From positions 1 to 64,000 of the forward strand of contig NZ_JAPHUF010000012.1 of NCBI RefSeq assembly GCF_026196735.1: a stretch of 64,000 nt of DNA, given 5' to 3'. Below, piece after piece: positions 21,799 to 31,230 of the stretch; positions within the stretch are counted from its first letter, which is position 1, and each line of letters opens with the position of its first letter. The DNA is from Sulfurimonas sp. (GTDB taxonomy: Bacteria > Campylobacterota > Campylobacteria > Campylobacterales > Sulfurimonadaceae). A program made the translations under genes and the position numbers. Below the pieces are notes generated by a model. It searched no databases and was not told where the DNA came from. It was given only the letters and a program-made list of their open reading frames with translations.

Positions 21799-23293
21799 GT
21801 TTCAACTTTATTATAAATTCAGCCCCGTCATTGCTGTTTCTTGCACTTAATGAGCCATGCATATGGTCTTCAATAATCATTTTAGCTATATGCAGGCCCA
21901 GCCCTGTTCCCATCGCTTGATGTTTAGTAGTAAAATAGGGGTCAAATATTTTACTTAGATTTTCTTTTTTTATCCCGCCACAGTTATCGGCTATTGTAAG
22001 AGTTGTATAGTTTTCATCTGTAAGCAAGGATATGGTTATATTTGTATCGGATAAATTTTTGCTGTTGACGATGTCGTTTATATTTGATAATATTGAAACG
22101 AGAGCTTGTACAAATTCATTCATCAGACCATATATTTTAATATCAGAATCTACAAAAAGGTTGATTTTTATTTTTTCATTTGATGATACATTTAATATAT
22201 CTATTGCTTTTTGTATTGCTGTTTGAACTTCAAAATAAGAACTTCCCTTATTTGGTTTATAGTAGTTCATGAAGTCTTCAATGGTATCTGACATGTATGC
22301 TATGCGCTGTTCCATTTTTTCTAGCTTATCGGCAATTTCTTCTTTGTTTAGTAAGCCAATACTGTTTTTTTCTTTGAGTATGCCTACTGTAGAATTTATG
22401 ATTGCTAAGGGCTGACGCCATTGATGAGCTATATTGCCAATCATCTCTCCTATTTCAACCCTTTTTGATTGCTCTAGTAGTTGTAAATCACGCTCTTTGA
22501 TAGTTTTTTCTTTATCTTGAAGCTCTTTGATTGTGTTCATTAGCTCAAGATTGTATTTTTCATCTATATATAATCCACAATCAAGATTTTTCATGTTGTT
22601 GATTAGATTTTTTATATATTGTTTTTCTATTATAGAGCCATGTTGAGGAGCTATTAAGTTTATATCCAGTTTTTCAATTTTTCCCAGTGCATAGTTGAAA
22701 ATATCTTTACTTGGCATATATTCTTGATGAAATTGCTTAGCTTTGTCAAAGTAACTCTCATCTGCATAAAACTCCCATGATTCTTCTATGCCGCCAAAAA
22801 TATCACCAGAAAACAGTAGTTTATTATTAGGTTCATAACTTACAAATGCACCAGGCGAATGACAATATGGGGTAGTGTAAAAATCAAGTTGTAAACCAGA
22901 AGAAGTTATTAGTTGATTGTCATGTTTATCTATCTCATAGTAGTTTGAAGTAACTAAATAGTGTTTAATCAATAGAGACATTCTTGAGTGCGTGACTATG
23001 AGTAGGTCGTCTCTATTTATCAGTTTTTCTATCTCTGGAACTGCTGCGGCTAAATCAGGGTCTTGATGGTGCAGAATAATATATTTTATATCTTTTATAT
23101 CGATAATGCTTTTTACTTTTCTAACAGTTTCATCAAACTCTATCATAGAGCCTGGATCTATAAGAATAGACTCATTTGCATTTTTTATTAAGTAGGGATG
23201 ACACTGAAAGGGGTCATCTTTTAGATGCATGCCAACCCAATATACATTGGGTGCTATTTGTACAGCTTGCGTAGTATCTTGTTTTTTAGGCAT
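21788..23293 (-). CDS. ODP/flavodiiron-like metallo-beta-lactamase-fold domain fused to a histidine kinase
   Basis: N-terminal MBL fold (YIILHHQDPDLAAAVPEIE, CHSPGAFVSY, LFSGDIFGG, APQHGSIIEK) followed by HisKA H-box (IGNIAHQWRQPLA) and HATPase (DNCGGIKKENLSKIFDPYFTTK). Confidence 0.85.
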   Translation of the reverse strand: MPKKQDTTQAVQIAPNVYWVGMHLKDDPFQCHPYLIKNANESILIDPGSMIEFDETVRKVKSIIDIKDIKYIILHHQDPDLAAAVPEIEKLINRDDLLIVTHSRMSLLIKHYLVTSNYYEIDKHDNQLITSSGLQLDFYTTPYCHSPGAFVSYEPNNKLLFSGDIFGGIEESWEFYADESYFDKAKQFHQEYMPSKDIFNYALGKIEKLDINLIAPQHGSIIEKQYIKNLINNMKNLDCGLYIDEKYNLELMNTIKELQDKEKTIKERDLQLLEQSKRVEIGEMIGNIAHQWRQPLAIINSTVGILKEKNSIGLLNKEEIADKLEKMEQRIAYMSDTIEDFMNYYKPNKGSSYFEVQTAIQKAIDILNVSSNEKIKINLFVDSDIKIYGLMNEFVQALVSILSNINDIVNSKNLSDTNITISLLTDENYTTLTIADNCGGIKKENLSKIFDPYFTTKHQAMGTGLGLHIAKMIIEDHMHGSLSARNSNDGAEFIIKLKHGN

Positions 23294-24026
23294 TTTCCCC
23301 GAACCATTTTAGTTGTTCTCTAAGTAGAACCACTTTTCCAACAACTATAAGAGCGGGAGTTGGAACATCTTTGGTTTTTTCAACTATGTTTTCTAGAGTT
23401 CCAACCACAACGCTTTGGTCTTTAGTTGTTCCTTTTGAGATAACGGCTACGGGATAATCTCTTGCTTTTCCTATTTCCATAAGTTTGTTACTTATTTTAG
23501 AGATGTTATGCAGACCCATTAAAAATACTATAGTGTCGTCAGTTTTAAAAGTGTCCCAAGGAATTTGAGATACTTTTTTATTTGGTGACTCATGACCGGT
23601 TACAACACGAAATGAAACTGCAACACCACGATGTGTTACTGGTATTCCTGCATAAGCTGGACCACTGATAGCAGAAGTGATGCCGGGAATGATGTCAAAT
23701 TTTATACCTCTTTCAAGAAGATAGATAGCCTCTTCTCCACCGCGGCCAAATACAAAAGGGTCACCGCCTTTTAAGCGAACAACATTTTCATATTTTAATG
23801 CATTTTGATAGATAACTTCGTTTATGTCATCTTGAGGCATGATATGTCTACCATCCTCTTTGCCAACATAAACAAATTCGCATCCGCTTTTTGCTTCTTC
23901 TAAAATTTCCGGATTAGCAAGGCGGTCATAGATGATTACATCTGCTTCTTTTACAACACGAAGAGCCTTGACTGTCATTAACTCAATATCACCAGGACCT
24001 GCGCCTGTTAAATAAACTCTACCCAT
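23286..24026 (-). CDS. nirE: uroporphyrinogen-III C-methyltransferase (nirE/cobA type)
   Basis: VYLTGAGPGDIELMTVKAL, RLKGGDPFVFGRGGEEA; sits between nirF and the HK genes. Confidence 0.85.
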   Translation of the reverse strand: MGRVYLTGAGPGDIELMTVKALRVVKEADVIIYDRLANPEILEEAKSGCEFVYVGKEDGRHIMPQDDINEVIYQNALKYENVVRLKGGDPFVFGRGGEEAIYLLERGIKFDIIPGITSAISGPAYAGIPVTHRGVAVSFRVVTGHESPNKKVSQIPWDTFKTDDTIVFLMGLHNISKISNKLMEIGKARDYPVAVISKGTTKDQSVVVGTLENIVEKTKDVPTPALIVVGKVVLLREQLKWFGENA

Positions 24027-25159
24027 TACTTTGCCTCTTCATAAATAAATATTCCTGACGGTTTTTTGATATTAAACATCTCACGAGAGAGATACCACTC
24101 TTTTGTATTAATTACCGCGACTTTATTAGTATCGTTTACAGATACATAAAGATTTGGTCTGATATTTGACCATCTGACATGTAGAACTTTTCCATCAAAT
24201 TCAAATCTTTTAATAATTTCTAATGTTTTAGTATCTATTATCTGAATTACCGGAAATTTATCGCCGCTAAAAGTTACAGCCATATATTTTTTATCAGGCG
24301 AAAGTGCAGTAAAAACTGGAAGTCCCTCTGTTTCAATGTTTTTAACAAATTTAAAATCAGATGTATATACCAAAACCTTATTGTTTCCAACCGCCGGAAT
24401 AAACACATTACCGTCACTTATGCTCCAAAAACCAAAATGTGGAACTTTTAAAACAGGTTTTCTGTCATCAAGTAAAATGTCTATTTTTGAGTATGTCATG
24501 GTGTCTAGATCTACAACTCCATAAAAATCACTCTTAAAAAATCCAGTTATAAAGTGGTTGTTTTTAATCATTGCATCAAAAGGCATGACTCCAACATTTT
24601 CAAACTCTTTGTGTATTACAAAGTTTGGAAGACCTTTACCACCGTTTTTGTCTTTTAAAACAGTGATTTTATCATTGTTCATTTGTGAAAAGATTAGGTA
24701 ATCTTTATAGATTTTAATTCCGACATTTTTAGAGCCGGTCTCAAACGATTGAAGAGGGTTTAAATCTCGGTCCAAGATATCTACACTTTTTTTAGCATAG
24801 TTGGCAACCGCAAGATAGTTTTTATTTATCGTAAATCCAATAGCACTCTCGCTTGTCTTTCGCTCTTTTAAGATTTTTTCACTTGAAGGGTCAAACTTAA
24901 TAACATATCCATCGCGAGAGATAACATAGCCATCTTTTCCTTCAAACTTAACAACACCATGGTTCATATTATGCATACCCGGTATCCGGCTTCTAGTCAT
25001 ACCTTGTTCTATAACAGCAAGAGAACTGTTCTCTCGTTCTACAACAAATATTTTTTCATTTGTATTTAGCATAGCAAAGATAGGATTTACCCCCTTTGCC
25101 TGAGCACTTATAAAAACTGATGCGACTAAAGAAGCCCCTACTAATATTTTGTTAATCAT
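24026..25159 (-). CDS. nirF: NirF-like heme d1 biosynthesis protein (cytochrome D1 domain)
   Basis: cd1-type beta-propeller without heme c domain, N-terminal signal, neighbours nirJ and nirE. Confidence 0.8.
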   Translation of the reverse strand: MINKILVGASLVASVFISAQAKGVNPIFAMLNTNEKIFVVERENSSLAVIEQGMTRSRIPGMHNMNHGVVKFEGKDGYVISRDGYVIKFDPSSEKILKERKTSESAIGFTINKNYLAVANYAKKSVDILDRDLNPLQSFETGSKNVGIKIYKDYLIFSQMNNDKITVLKDKNGGKGLPNFVIHKEFENVGVMPFDAMIKNNHFITGFFKSDFYGVVDLDTMTYSKIDILLDDRKPVLKVPHFGFWSISDGNVFIPAVGNNKVLVYTSDFKFVKNIETEGLPVFTALSPDKKYMAVTFSGDKFPVIQIIDTKTLEIIKRFEFDGKVLHVRWSNIRPNLYVSVNDTNKVAVINTKEWYLSREMFNIKKPSGIFIYEEAK

Positions 25160-25161
25160 AA

Positions 25162-26283
25162 TTAATTTTTCCTTCTTTCATCTTCTGTTAAATAACATGA
25201 TGGATCTTCACTCCATAAATCACCTGTGATAGCATAAGCACGAGCACGCGAACCACCATTACAGATATCAAGTTGCTCGCAATCTGCACATATACCACTT
25301 ATTTGTTTCCTAGGATGAATGCGTAGTTGGTCTAGCAGTTCCCCTTGTTGCCATATATCGCCAAAATCTTCTTCTATAATATTTCCAACTGTAAGCGGGA
25401 AGAAAGGGTCGGGTCTTACATCACCTTCACTATTAATATTTAATAATTTGCGTCCAGCACTATTGCCACCCCAAGTTACAAGTCTTTTTCGCATAGCCTC
25501 TTTAAGCTCGGGATACCTTTTGCCAAACTCATTTAAGAGTAAAATTGCATCCATCTCCATATTTCCTGTTACTATCTCTATATCTCTACCGGTATCGTAA
25601 TACTCAAATGCTTTTTTGATTATGAATTCAACTGATTTTCTTCTTTGTTCTTTTGTCAAGTCCATTTTAAGATTATCCAGACCGCGTCCAGAGTATACAA
25701 GATGTGAGATATATATTTTTGGAATATTTTCTTTTTCAGCTAAATCAAAAATATACTCCAGCGAGTTGATTGTATCTTTAGTAATTGTAAAACGGATACC
25801 AACCTTTGCTCCGGTTGCGTTTGCAAGCTGTACAGCCTTAAGAGTCTCTTTAAATGCACCTTTTAAACCACGGAAGTAATCATGAGTAGGTTCATCACCA
25901 TCAATGCTGACACCGACATAGTTAAAAGTATCTACGATTCTTTGTACATTGCCTTTTGTAAAGTAAAGACCATTACTTGAAAGATAAGTTATGATTCCAT
26001 TTTCCTTACAAAAATCTGCAATCTCAAACAGATCTTTTCTAGTTAGAGGCTCTCCGCCTGAAAAAATGATAAACTTAACACCATTTTCTTTCATCTGTAA
26101 AATTGTTTTTTTAATTTGCGGCGTTGTAAGTGTGTCAACTTCATCTAAAGTTGATTTTGAGTAACAGTGAAGACATGAAAGATTACAACGATTTGTAAAG
26201 TTCCAAATAGCAATAGAGCCATTTAAAATTCTCTCCGGTTTATTTTCTACCACCGAAGATATTAAATTTGATAGCCTGAACAT
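25162..26283 (-). CDS. nirJ: NirJ-like heme d1 biosynthesis radical SAM protein
   Basis: NRCNLSCLHCYS radical SAM motif, C-terminal CADCEQLDICNGGSRARAY SPASM-like cysteines. Confidence 0.87.
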   Translation of the reverse strand: MFRLSNLISSVVENKPERILNGSIAIWNFTNRCNLSCLHCYSKSTLDEVDTLTTPQIKKTILQMKENGVKFIIFSGGEPLTRKDLFEIADFCKENGIITYLSSNGLYFTKGNVQRIVDTFNYVGVSIDGDEPTHDYFRGLKGAFKETLKAVQLANATGAKVGIRFTITKDTINSLEYIFDLAEKENIPKIYISHLVYSGRGLDNLKMDLTKEQRRKSVEFIIKKAFEYYDTGRDIEIVTGNMEMDAILLLNEFGKRYPELKEAMRKRLVTWGGNSAGRKLLNINSEGDVRPDPFFPLTVGNIIEEDFGDIWQQGELLDQLRIHPRKQISGICADCEQLDICNGGSRARAYAITGDLWSEDPSCYLTEDERRKN

Positions 26284-26591
26284 TATTTACCTTTAAATGA
26301 GAGCACATATTTTGCAACTGCTTCTCTTTGTGCTTGCGTAGTTTCTACTTTTGTCATAACTGTTCGTTTATAGCCAAATGCCTTGTACATAGATTCCGGA
26401 TCTATTATATACGCTTGTATCTCTTCGTAAGAGCGTTTAGATGCAATCTCACTAAATGAAGGGCCGAATGCTTCTGCTGTTTGATGATGACATCCCCAAC
26501 AATAAGTTTCAAAAACTTTTTTGCCATCCGTTTGAGATGAGTAAAGTAATGAACAAAGGAGGATAGTCGCTGTAAAATATCTATTTAACAT
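26283..26591 (-). CDS. c-type cytochrome associated with nitrite reductase
   Basis: CWGCH heme motif, signal peptide, 102 aa. Confidence 0.8.
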   Translation of the reverse strand: MLNRYFTATILLCSLLYSSQTDGKKVFETYCWGCHHQTAEAFGPSFSEIASKRSYEEIQAYIIDPESMYKAFGYKRTVMTKVETTQAQREAVAKYVLSFKGK

Positions 26592-26797
26592 GTTTTCTCT
26601 TTTATTTAAAATATTATTCTAACCAATAAGCTTGAATTACAGCTTATAGATAAGTTAGATTTTTAATTAACCGTTATTATATATTAATATGCTTAATTAA
26701 AATAATTATATGTTAATAGAGTGAGTAAAACCTTGTTTTGTGTCAAGATTTTGTCAATTTTAAAGTTTATGGGAGTTTAAGTAGGGTAAAAGTAGGT

Positions 26798-26817
26798 TTC
26801 TCTCCCGAAGGAGAGAA
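26798..26817 (-). terminator. hairpin with UUCG tetraloop just downstream of nirS
   Basis: ttctctcc-cgaa-ggagagaa (minus strand UUCUCUCC-UUCG-GGAGAGAA). Confidence 0.65.
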
Positions 26818-26824
26818 GAAAGGG

Positions 26825-28462
26825 TTATGCACCCGGAATAGTTTGTCTGTGCTCGATAGAATAAGTAAAAGTAGGAGTTGTTAAACCAGTGATGTATTTA
26901 ACAAATTTACCTGTTTTAGACTCATATATACCAATACGACCTGCATTCCACTCAGAAATCATAGTCCAATAACCATGGTTAGCTGGCTCAGCGTGTAAAA
27001 TACGAGGAACAATTGCATTACCATCAGCATCTTTTACAGTTGGAACTTTCCATTTGTATAAGATTTTGTGAGTTACTGGATCAATAACTGTACCTTGAGT
27101 TGTACCAACAGTGATAATTCTATCAACTTCTAAACGCTCTTTATTGATTAAGTGAACTTGATTCCAAACATCACTTGATCCAAGTACATTATCTGCCCAT
27201 AAGAATGGAGTATGCTCAGATGTACCAATGAATAGACCACCACCACCGATTGGAATTTGACGGATAACATCAAAGTTATCATCCCAAATTGTTACTTGAC
27301 CTAGGTTCATGTTAACAGTAGCACCTAGTTGAGAATTCAACTGATGGTTATACCAAGAAGAACCTTGACCTGGGTGTGGCTTAGATGAAGGACCAGTGTA
27401 GATTTTAGTAACTAAAGATTTAGTTTTAAAGTCAACTACACCAACAACATCAGAACCTTGAGATGCGATAAATAAGTATCTACCAATCTCTTTACCTTCA
27501 TTTAAGAAACCATCGTGAAGGATGTCACCAATATTTGGAATATCACCAACGATTGGGAAACCTGGTTTAGAGTAATCTATAATATAAACGTGACCACCAT
27601 CTTTAAGTGCAAATGCAATGTACGGACCATATGGCGTATCAAAGATACCTGCAACACGAGATGAACCGATGTCACCATTTGGTTTAATTACACTTGATGT
27701 TGGATAAACTTTCAACGGCTCAAGAGTCATTGCGTCCATTAGGATTGCTCCACCCGGTACATAGTTACCAGCCATTAGGTATTTACCATCTGGAGATACC
27801 GCTAGACCACGAGAATCACTACCAACTTGAACTTCAGCAATTTTTTGTTGACCCGGTGTATTTAGGTCGAACATTGTTACTAGACCTGAACGAGAGATAG
27901 AGTAAGCATAACGAGGCTGACGCTTGTTAGTCACTGTTACATGAACAGCAAAACCAGCTGGGTGCTTAGATAAAATTTTACCATTTGTACCATCAACGAA
28001 TGCAACACGCTCAGCATCACGCTCTGTTATGAAACAGATATCTGTAACTTTCTTAACATCTGCAGCTTGTGGATATTTTTTGTAAAATGCCATTCTGTCA
28101 TTAAGAGTTTTCCAACCAGCTTTAACTGTATCAAGAGTTAAGACAGCCATCTTTTTACCTTTAAAATGTTGAATATAATCAACCATCTTATCAGCATCAT
28201 CTTTAGTAAATGAAGCTTTAAATGATGGCATTGCAGTACCTGCTATACCATTCATAATAGCCTCTGAAAGAACATAAGCATTTTTCTTAGCAGTAACTGC
28301 CGGTCTTAAATCAGAACCAACACCACCCTCTAAGTTAGGACCGTGACAACCTTGACACTCTTTCTCAAATACTTTTTCAACATCCATATTAGATGCTCCA
28401 AATAGACCCGAACTAACAACTGCCATAGCAGCTACTGACATAACTAATTTATTTAATCTCAT
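26825..28462 (-). CDS. nirS: cytochrome cd1 nitrite reductase
   Basis: CQGCHG heme c motif and d1 propeller; start MRLNKLVMSVAAMAVVSSGLFGA at 28462. The ORF track N-terminal extension is upstream of the signal peptide. Confidence 0.93.
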   Translation of the reverse strand: MRLNKLVMSVAAMAVVSSGLFGASNMDVEKVFEKECQGCHGPNLEGGVGSDLRPAVTAKKNAYVLSEAIMNGIAGTAMPSFKASFTKDDADKMVDYIQHFKGKKMAVLTLDTVKAGWKTLNDRMAFYKKYPQAADVKKVTDICFITERDAERVAFVDGTNGKILSKHPAGFAVHVTVTNKRQPRYAYSISRSGLVTMFDLNTPGQQKIAEVQVGSDSRGLAVSPDGKYLMAGNYVPGGAILMDAMTLEPLKVYPTSSVIKPNGDIGSSRVAGIFDTPYGPYIAFALKDGGHVYIIDYSKPGFPIVGDIPNIGDILHDGFLNEGKEIGRYLFIASQGSDVVGVVDFKTKSLVTKIYTGPSSKPHPGQGSSWYNHQLNSQLGATVNMNLGQVTIWDDNFDVIRQIPIGGGGLFIGTSEHTPFLWADNVLGSSDVWNQVHLINKERLEVDRIITVGTTQGTVIDPVTHKILYKWKVPTVKDADGNAIVPRILHAEPANHGYWTMISEWNAGRIGIYESKTGKFVKYITGLTTPTFTYSIEHRQTIPGA

Positions 28463-28490
28463 TTTATTTCTCCTTCTAAAATTTGATAAA

Positions 28491-28508
28491 GCAGGCCCGA
28501 AGGCCCGC
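28491..28508 (-). terminator. perfect 7-bp stem with UUCG tetraloop between the nor genes and nirS
   Basis: gcaggcccgaaggcccgc; minus strand GCGGGCC-UUCG-GGCCUGC (one G-U). Confidence 0.6.
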
Positions 28509-28521
28509 AACAATGAACGCC

Positions 28522-28683
28522 TTACTGACCCTCTTCTTGCTCTAATCGAGCTTTTTCTTGTTTGTAAATCCAAAACATTGGAAGTACAATTACTGTATGT
28601 AAAAATAATGTTAAAGTCATAGGACCTTGGTTTAACCAACCAAAGAAACTAGGAACTACATCTGTAAACGGTTCAAAGAACAT
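28522..28683 (-). CDS. 53-aa single-TM membrane protein between norB and nirS
   Basis: MFFEPFTDVVPSFFGWLNQGPMTLTLFLHTVIVLPMFWIYKQEKARLEQEEGQ*; starts 11 bp after norB, GGAGG-like SD in gataaggaggcaattatg; absent from the ORF track (length cutoff). Confidence 0.75.
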   Translation of the reverse strand: MFFEPFTDVVPSFFGWLNQGPMTLTLFLHTVIVLPMFWIYKQEKARLEQEEGQ

Positions 28684-28693
28684 AATTGCCTCC

Positions 28694-30118
28694 TTATCTT
28701 TCGTGATGAGCAGCTTTACCTATGCTCAATAAATCTTGTATTAAAATTATGAAACCTATGAATGTAACAACACCCATAACAAGTCTCCAATCCATACCTT
28801 GCGCAAACCATATACCTGCTTGACCATCAAAGTAACCTGCCCAAGTAGCACCCATTTGTGCACGAGAAACAAGAACTTGAACATAACCAGCAAGAGTAAG
28901 TGCTACTGTCATACCAAGTACACCACCAAAGATCATACTAGTTGCCCAGATAGATTTTTTAGTTGCATGCATTACTTTAATGCCGTTTTTACCTTGAACA
29001 GCAAGATAGAACATACCGATTAAGATAGTTGCATAAGCTCCAAAGAACGCTAAGTGACCGTGCGCCGATGTGAACTGTGTACCGTGCGTATAAAGGTTAA
29101 CTTGTGGAAATGTATGAAAGAATCCCCATACACCAGCACCAAGAAAGTTACCAAACGCTTGAAGTACGAACCAAGTAAATGCAGGCTTGTTAGTAATAAC
29201 AGAAACCTCTTTACCTTGAGCTTCTTGTGCACCTTGTTGTTTACCCCAGTCATATAATACATGGATAAACATAGCAACAAGTGGTAATGGCTCTAGTGCA
29301 CTAAATAATGCTCCAATTTCCCACCAGTATTCAGGTGTACCAATCCAGAAGTAGTGGTGACCGATACCTAAGATACCAGAACCAAATAACATAGCTACTT
29401 CAATCCATAACCACATTTCTACAACTTTACGGTGTGCTCCAATCATAGTGATAAGACCATAAGCAGCAATCGAACCAACGAAAACTTCCCAAGTAGCCTC
29501 AACCCATAAGTGAATTACCCACCACCACCAGTATTGATCAACTGAAATATTGTCAGTATAACCCATACCTGCTAAGTAGATACCAGCAAATGCTAGCATG
29601 TCAGCCATAAGTACAGTAATGATACCTGAACGGTTACCTTTCATTCCTGTTGCATAAAGGTTATAGATAAAACCAAGAACAACAACAACGATACCGATAT
29701 CAGCCCAACGAGGAGCTTCTAAATACTCACGACCTTCATTAATAAACCAGATAGTAGTTTGATCAGCCGGTCCAACTTGAACCAATAGATATACTAAAAC
29801 AACAACAACGATTGCCGCTACGAATACCCAGTAAAGAAGTTTACCAAGACCAATACCTACCGTTTCAATACCTGTTTCATCAGGTAATAGCCAGTAAACT
29901 GAACCCATCATTGCAAATACCATCCATACAATAAGTGCATTAATGTGTATCATTCTAGCAACTGAAAAGTCAACTATTTCAAATAAGAAACCTGGCATCA
30001 CATATTGAGTTGCAGCTACTAAACCAAATAATAGTTGTGCACCAAAAATAATTGCAGCAAAAGTAAAATACCATGTTGCCAGTTTTTTTGACTCTGTAGT
30101 TAAATAATTATTTGCCAT
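28694..30118 (-). CDS. norB: nitric oxide reductase cytochrome b subunit
   Basis: Heme-copper oxidase family TM protein with WWWVIHLWVEATWEVF, HHYFWIGTPEYW, SAHGHLAFFGAYA; start MANNYLTTESKKLATWYF. Confidence 0.93.
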   Translation of the reverse strand: MANNYLTTESKKLATWYFTFAAIIFGAQLLFGLVAATQYVMPGFLFEIVDFSVARMIHINALIVWMVFAMMGSVYWLLPDETGIETVGIGLGKLLYWVFVAAIVVVVLVYLLVQVGPADQTTIWFINEGREYLEAPRWADIGIVVVVLGFIYNLYATGMKGNRSGIITVLMADMLAFAGIYLAGMGYTDNISVDQYWWWWVIHLWVEATWEVFVGSIAAYGLITMIGAHRKVVEMWLWIEVAMLFGSGILGIGHHYFWIGTPEYWWEIGALFSALEPLPLVAMFIHVLYDWGKQQGAQEAQGKEVSVITNKPAFTWFVLQAFGNFLGAGVWGFFHTFPQVNLYTHGTQFTSAHGHLAFFGAYATILIGMFYLAVQGKNGIKVMHATKKSIWATSMIFGGVLGMTVALTLAGYVQVLVSRAQMGATWAGYFDGQAGIWFAQGMDWRLVMGVVTFIGFIILIQDLLSIGKAAHHER

Positions 30119-30794
30119 GTACTGCTCCTTTGATTTTTCCGAAGTTTCTTGGGAAACCATTTGTATCAATTGATGACATATGTTTCAAGAAAGCTACCAA
30201 ACCTTTAGCCTCTGCAGCAGTAATACCAAGATTTGGCATCATACGCGCGTGAGTAGGATATTGTGACGGATTGATTAAAAATTCAGCCATTGCCTCTTCT
30301 TTAGTATCTTTTCCTGTCATTGCTTGCATTGAACCTTCTGGTCCCCATGCTGGATCTAACCATGATTTAGTTAAATCTGGTGCATAGTATGCTCCATTTC
30401 CAAGAAGTGTATGACAGTTCATACAGTTTTTCGCTTGAGAACCTAATTTACCTAAATTAAGCAGTTCTGCAGCTTCTTCTTCGCTCCAATCATCTCTTCC
30501 AAAAAACAATTCTTTTTCTTGAAAAGATGAAGTTCCCTCTGCGTTTGCTCCACCAATTACCGGAATTTCATGACCACGTTTAGTGTCCATTTCATAAGTA
30601 ATCTTGTAGTTAATAACTGTAGGGCTTGGAACCCTCTTAGTTACGCCATTTTGTATATCAGAATCGCTACCCATCATTATTTGTGGAATCGTGTCAAACG
30701 TTAACCAAATAAGTAACATTGCTGCGAAACCTGTGATCCATCCTGCTGAACGCTGCCAGAAACGATTGTCACTCCATACGGATTTTTTAGCCAC
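30108..30794 (-). CDS. norC: nitric oxide reductase cytochrome c subunit
   Basis: N-terminal TM anchor, CMNCHTLLGNGAYYAPDLT. Confidence 0.92.
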   Translation of the reverse strand: MAKKSVWSDNRFWQRSAGWITGFAAMLLIWLTFDTIPQIMMGSDSDIQNGVTKRVPSPTVINYKITYEMDTKRGHEIPVIGGANAEGTSSFQEKELFFGRDDWSEEEAAELLNLGKLGSQAKNCMNCHTLLGNGAYYAPDLTKSWLDPAWGPEGSMQAMTGKDTKEEAMAEFLINPSQYPTHARMMPNLGITAAEAKGLVAFLKHMSSIDTNGFPRNFGKIKGAVHGK

Positions 30795-30832
30795 TTGTAC
30801 CCTCCTATAAAATTATAAGTTAATATATAAAA

Positions 30833-31159
30833 TCAATGTTCATTTTCTTCATGAACACGATCTTGCATGTAATAAACTGCATGTGGAAGTAATAACAATC
30901 CAATAGCAGCAACAACTAAAGCCTTTGCTGTAAAATCATTAACATGCATCAAACTTCCCATTAGATATAGACAATAACCAGTCAATATCCAAAAGCCATA
31001 CCCTAAAGGCATAGTCCACTTTTTAAGAAGTCCAACTTTTACAGCTGCATATATACCAACATAGAATCCTCCAAACACTAAAACAAGAGAAGCAGATACA
31101 AATATTGTTAAGAAATCATCAATATGTATATCTTGCAGTATTAAAGCTTCTTGAACCAT
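30833..31159 (-). CDS. uncharacterised nor-associated membrane protein (108 aa)
   Basis: About 3-4 TM helices, immediately upstream of norC on the same strand. Confidence 0.65.
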   Translation of the reverse strand: MVQEALILQDIHIDDFLTIFVSASLVLVFGGFYVGIYAAVKVGLLKKWTMPLGYGFWILTGYCLYLMGSLMHVNDFTAKALVVAAIGLLLLPHAVYYMQDRVHEENEH

Positions 31160-31230
31160 TTTCTATCTCCTTGAATTGTTACATTTTTTCAGAATCAAGA
31201 GTAGTTTAGTCCTATTTATATTAAAGTTTG

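Noticed and set aside
28463-28639. Upstream extension of the nirS ORF (MVKPRSYDFNIIF...)
   Set aside because: The true signal peptide starts at 28462; the extension is antisense to the small 53-aa ORF region and terminator hairpin in another frame
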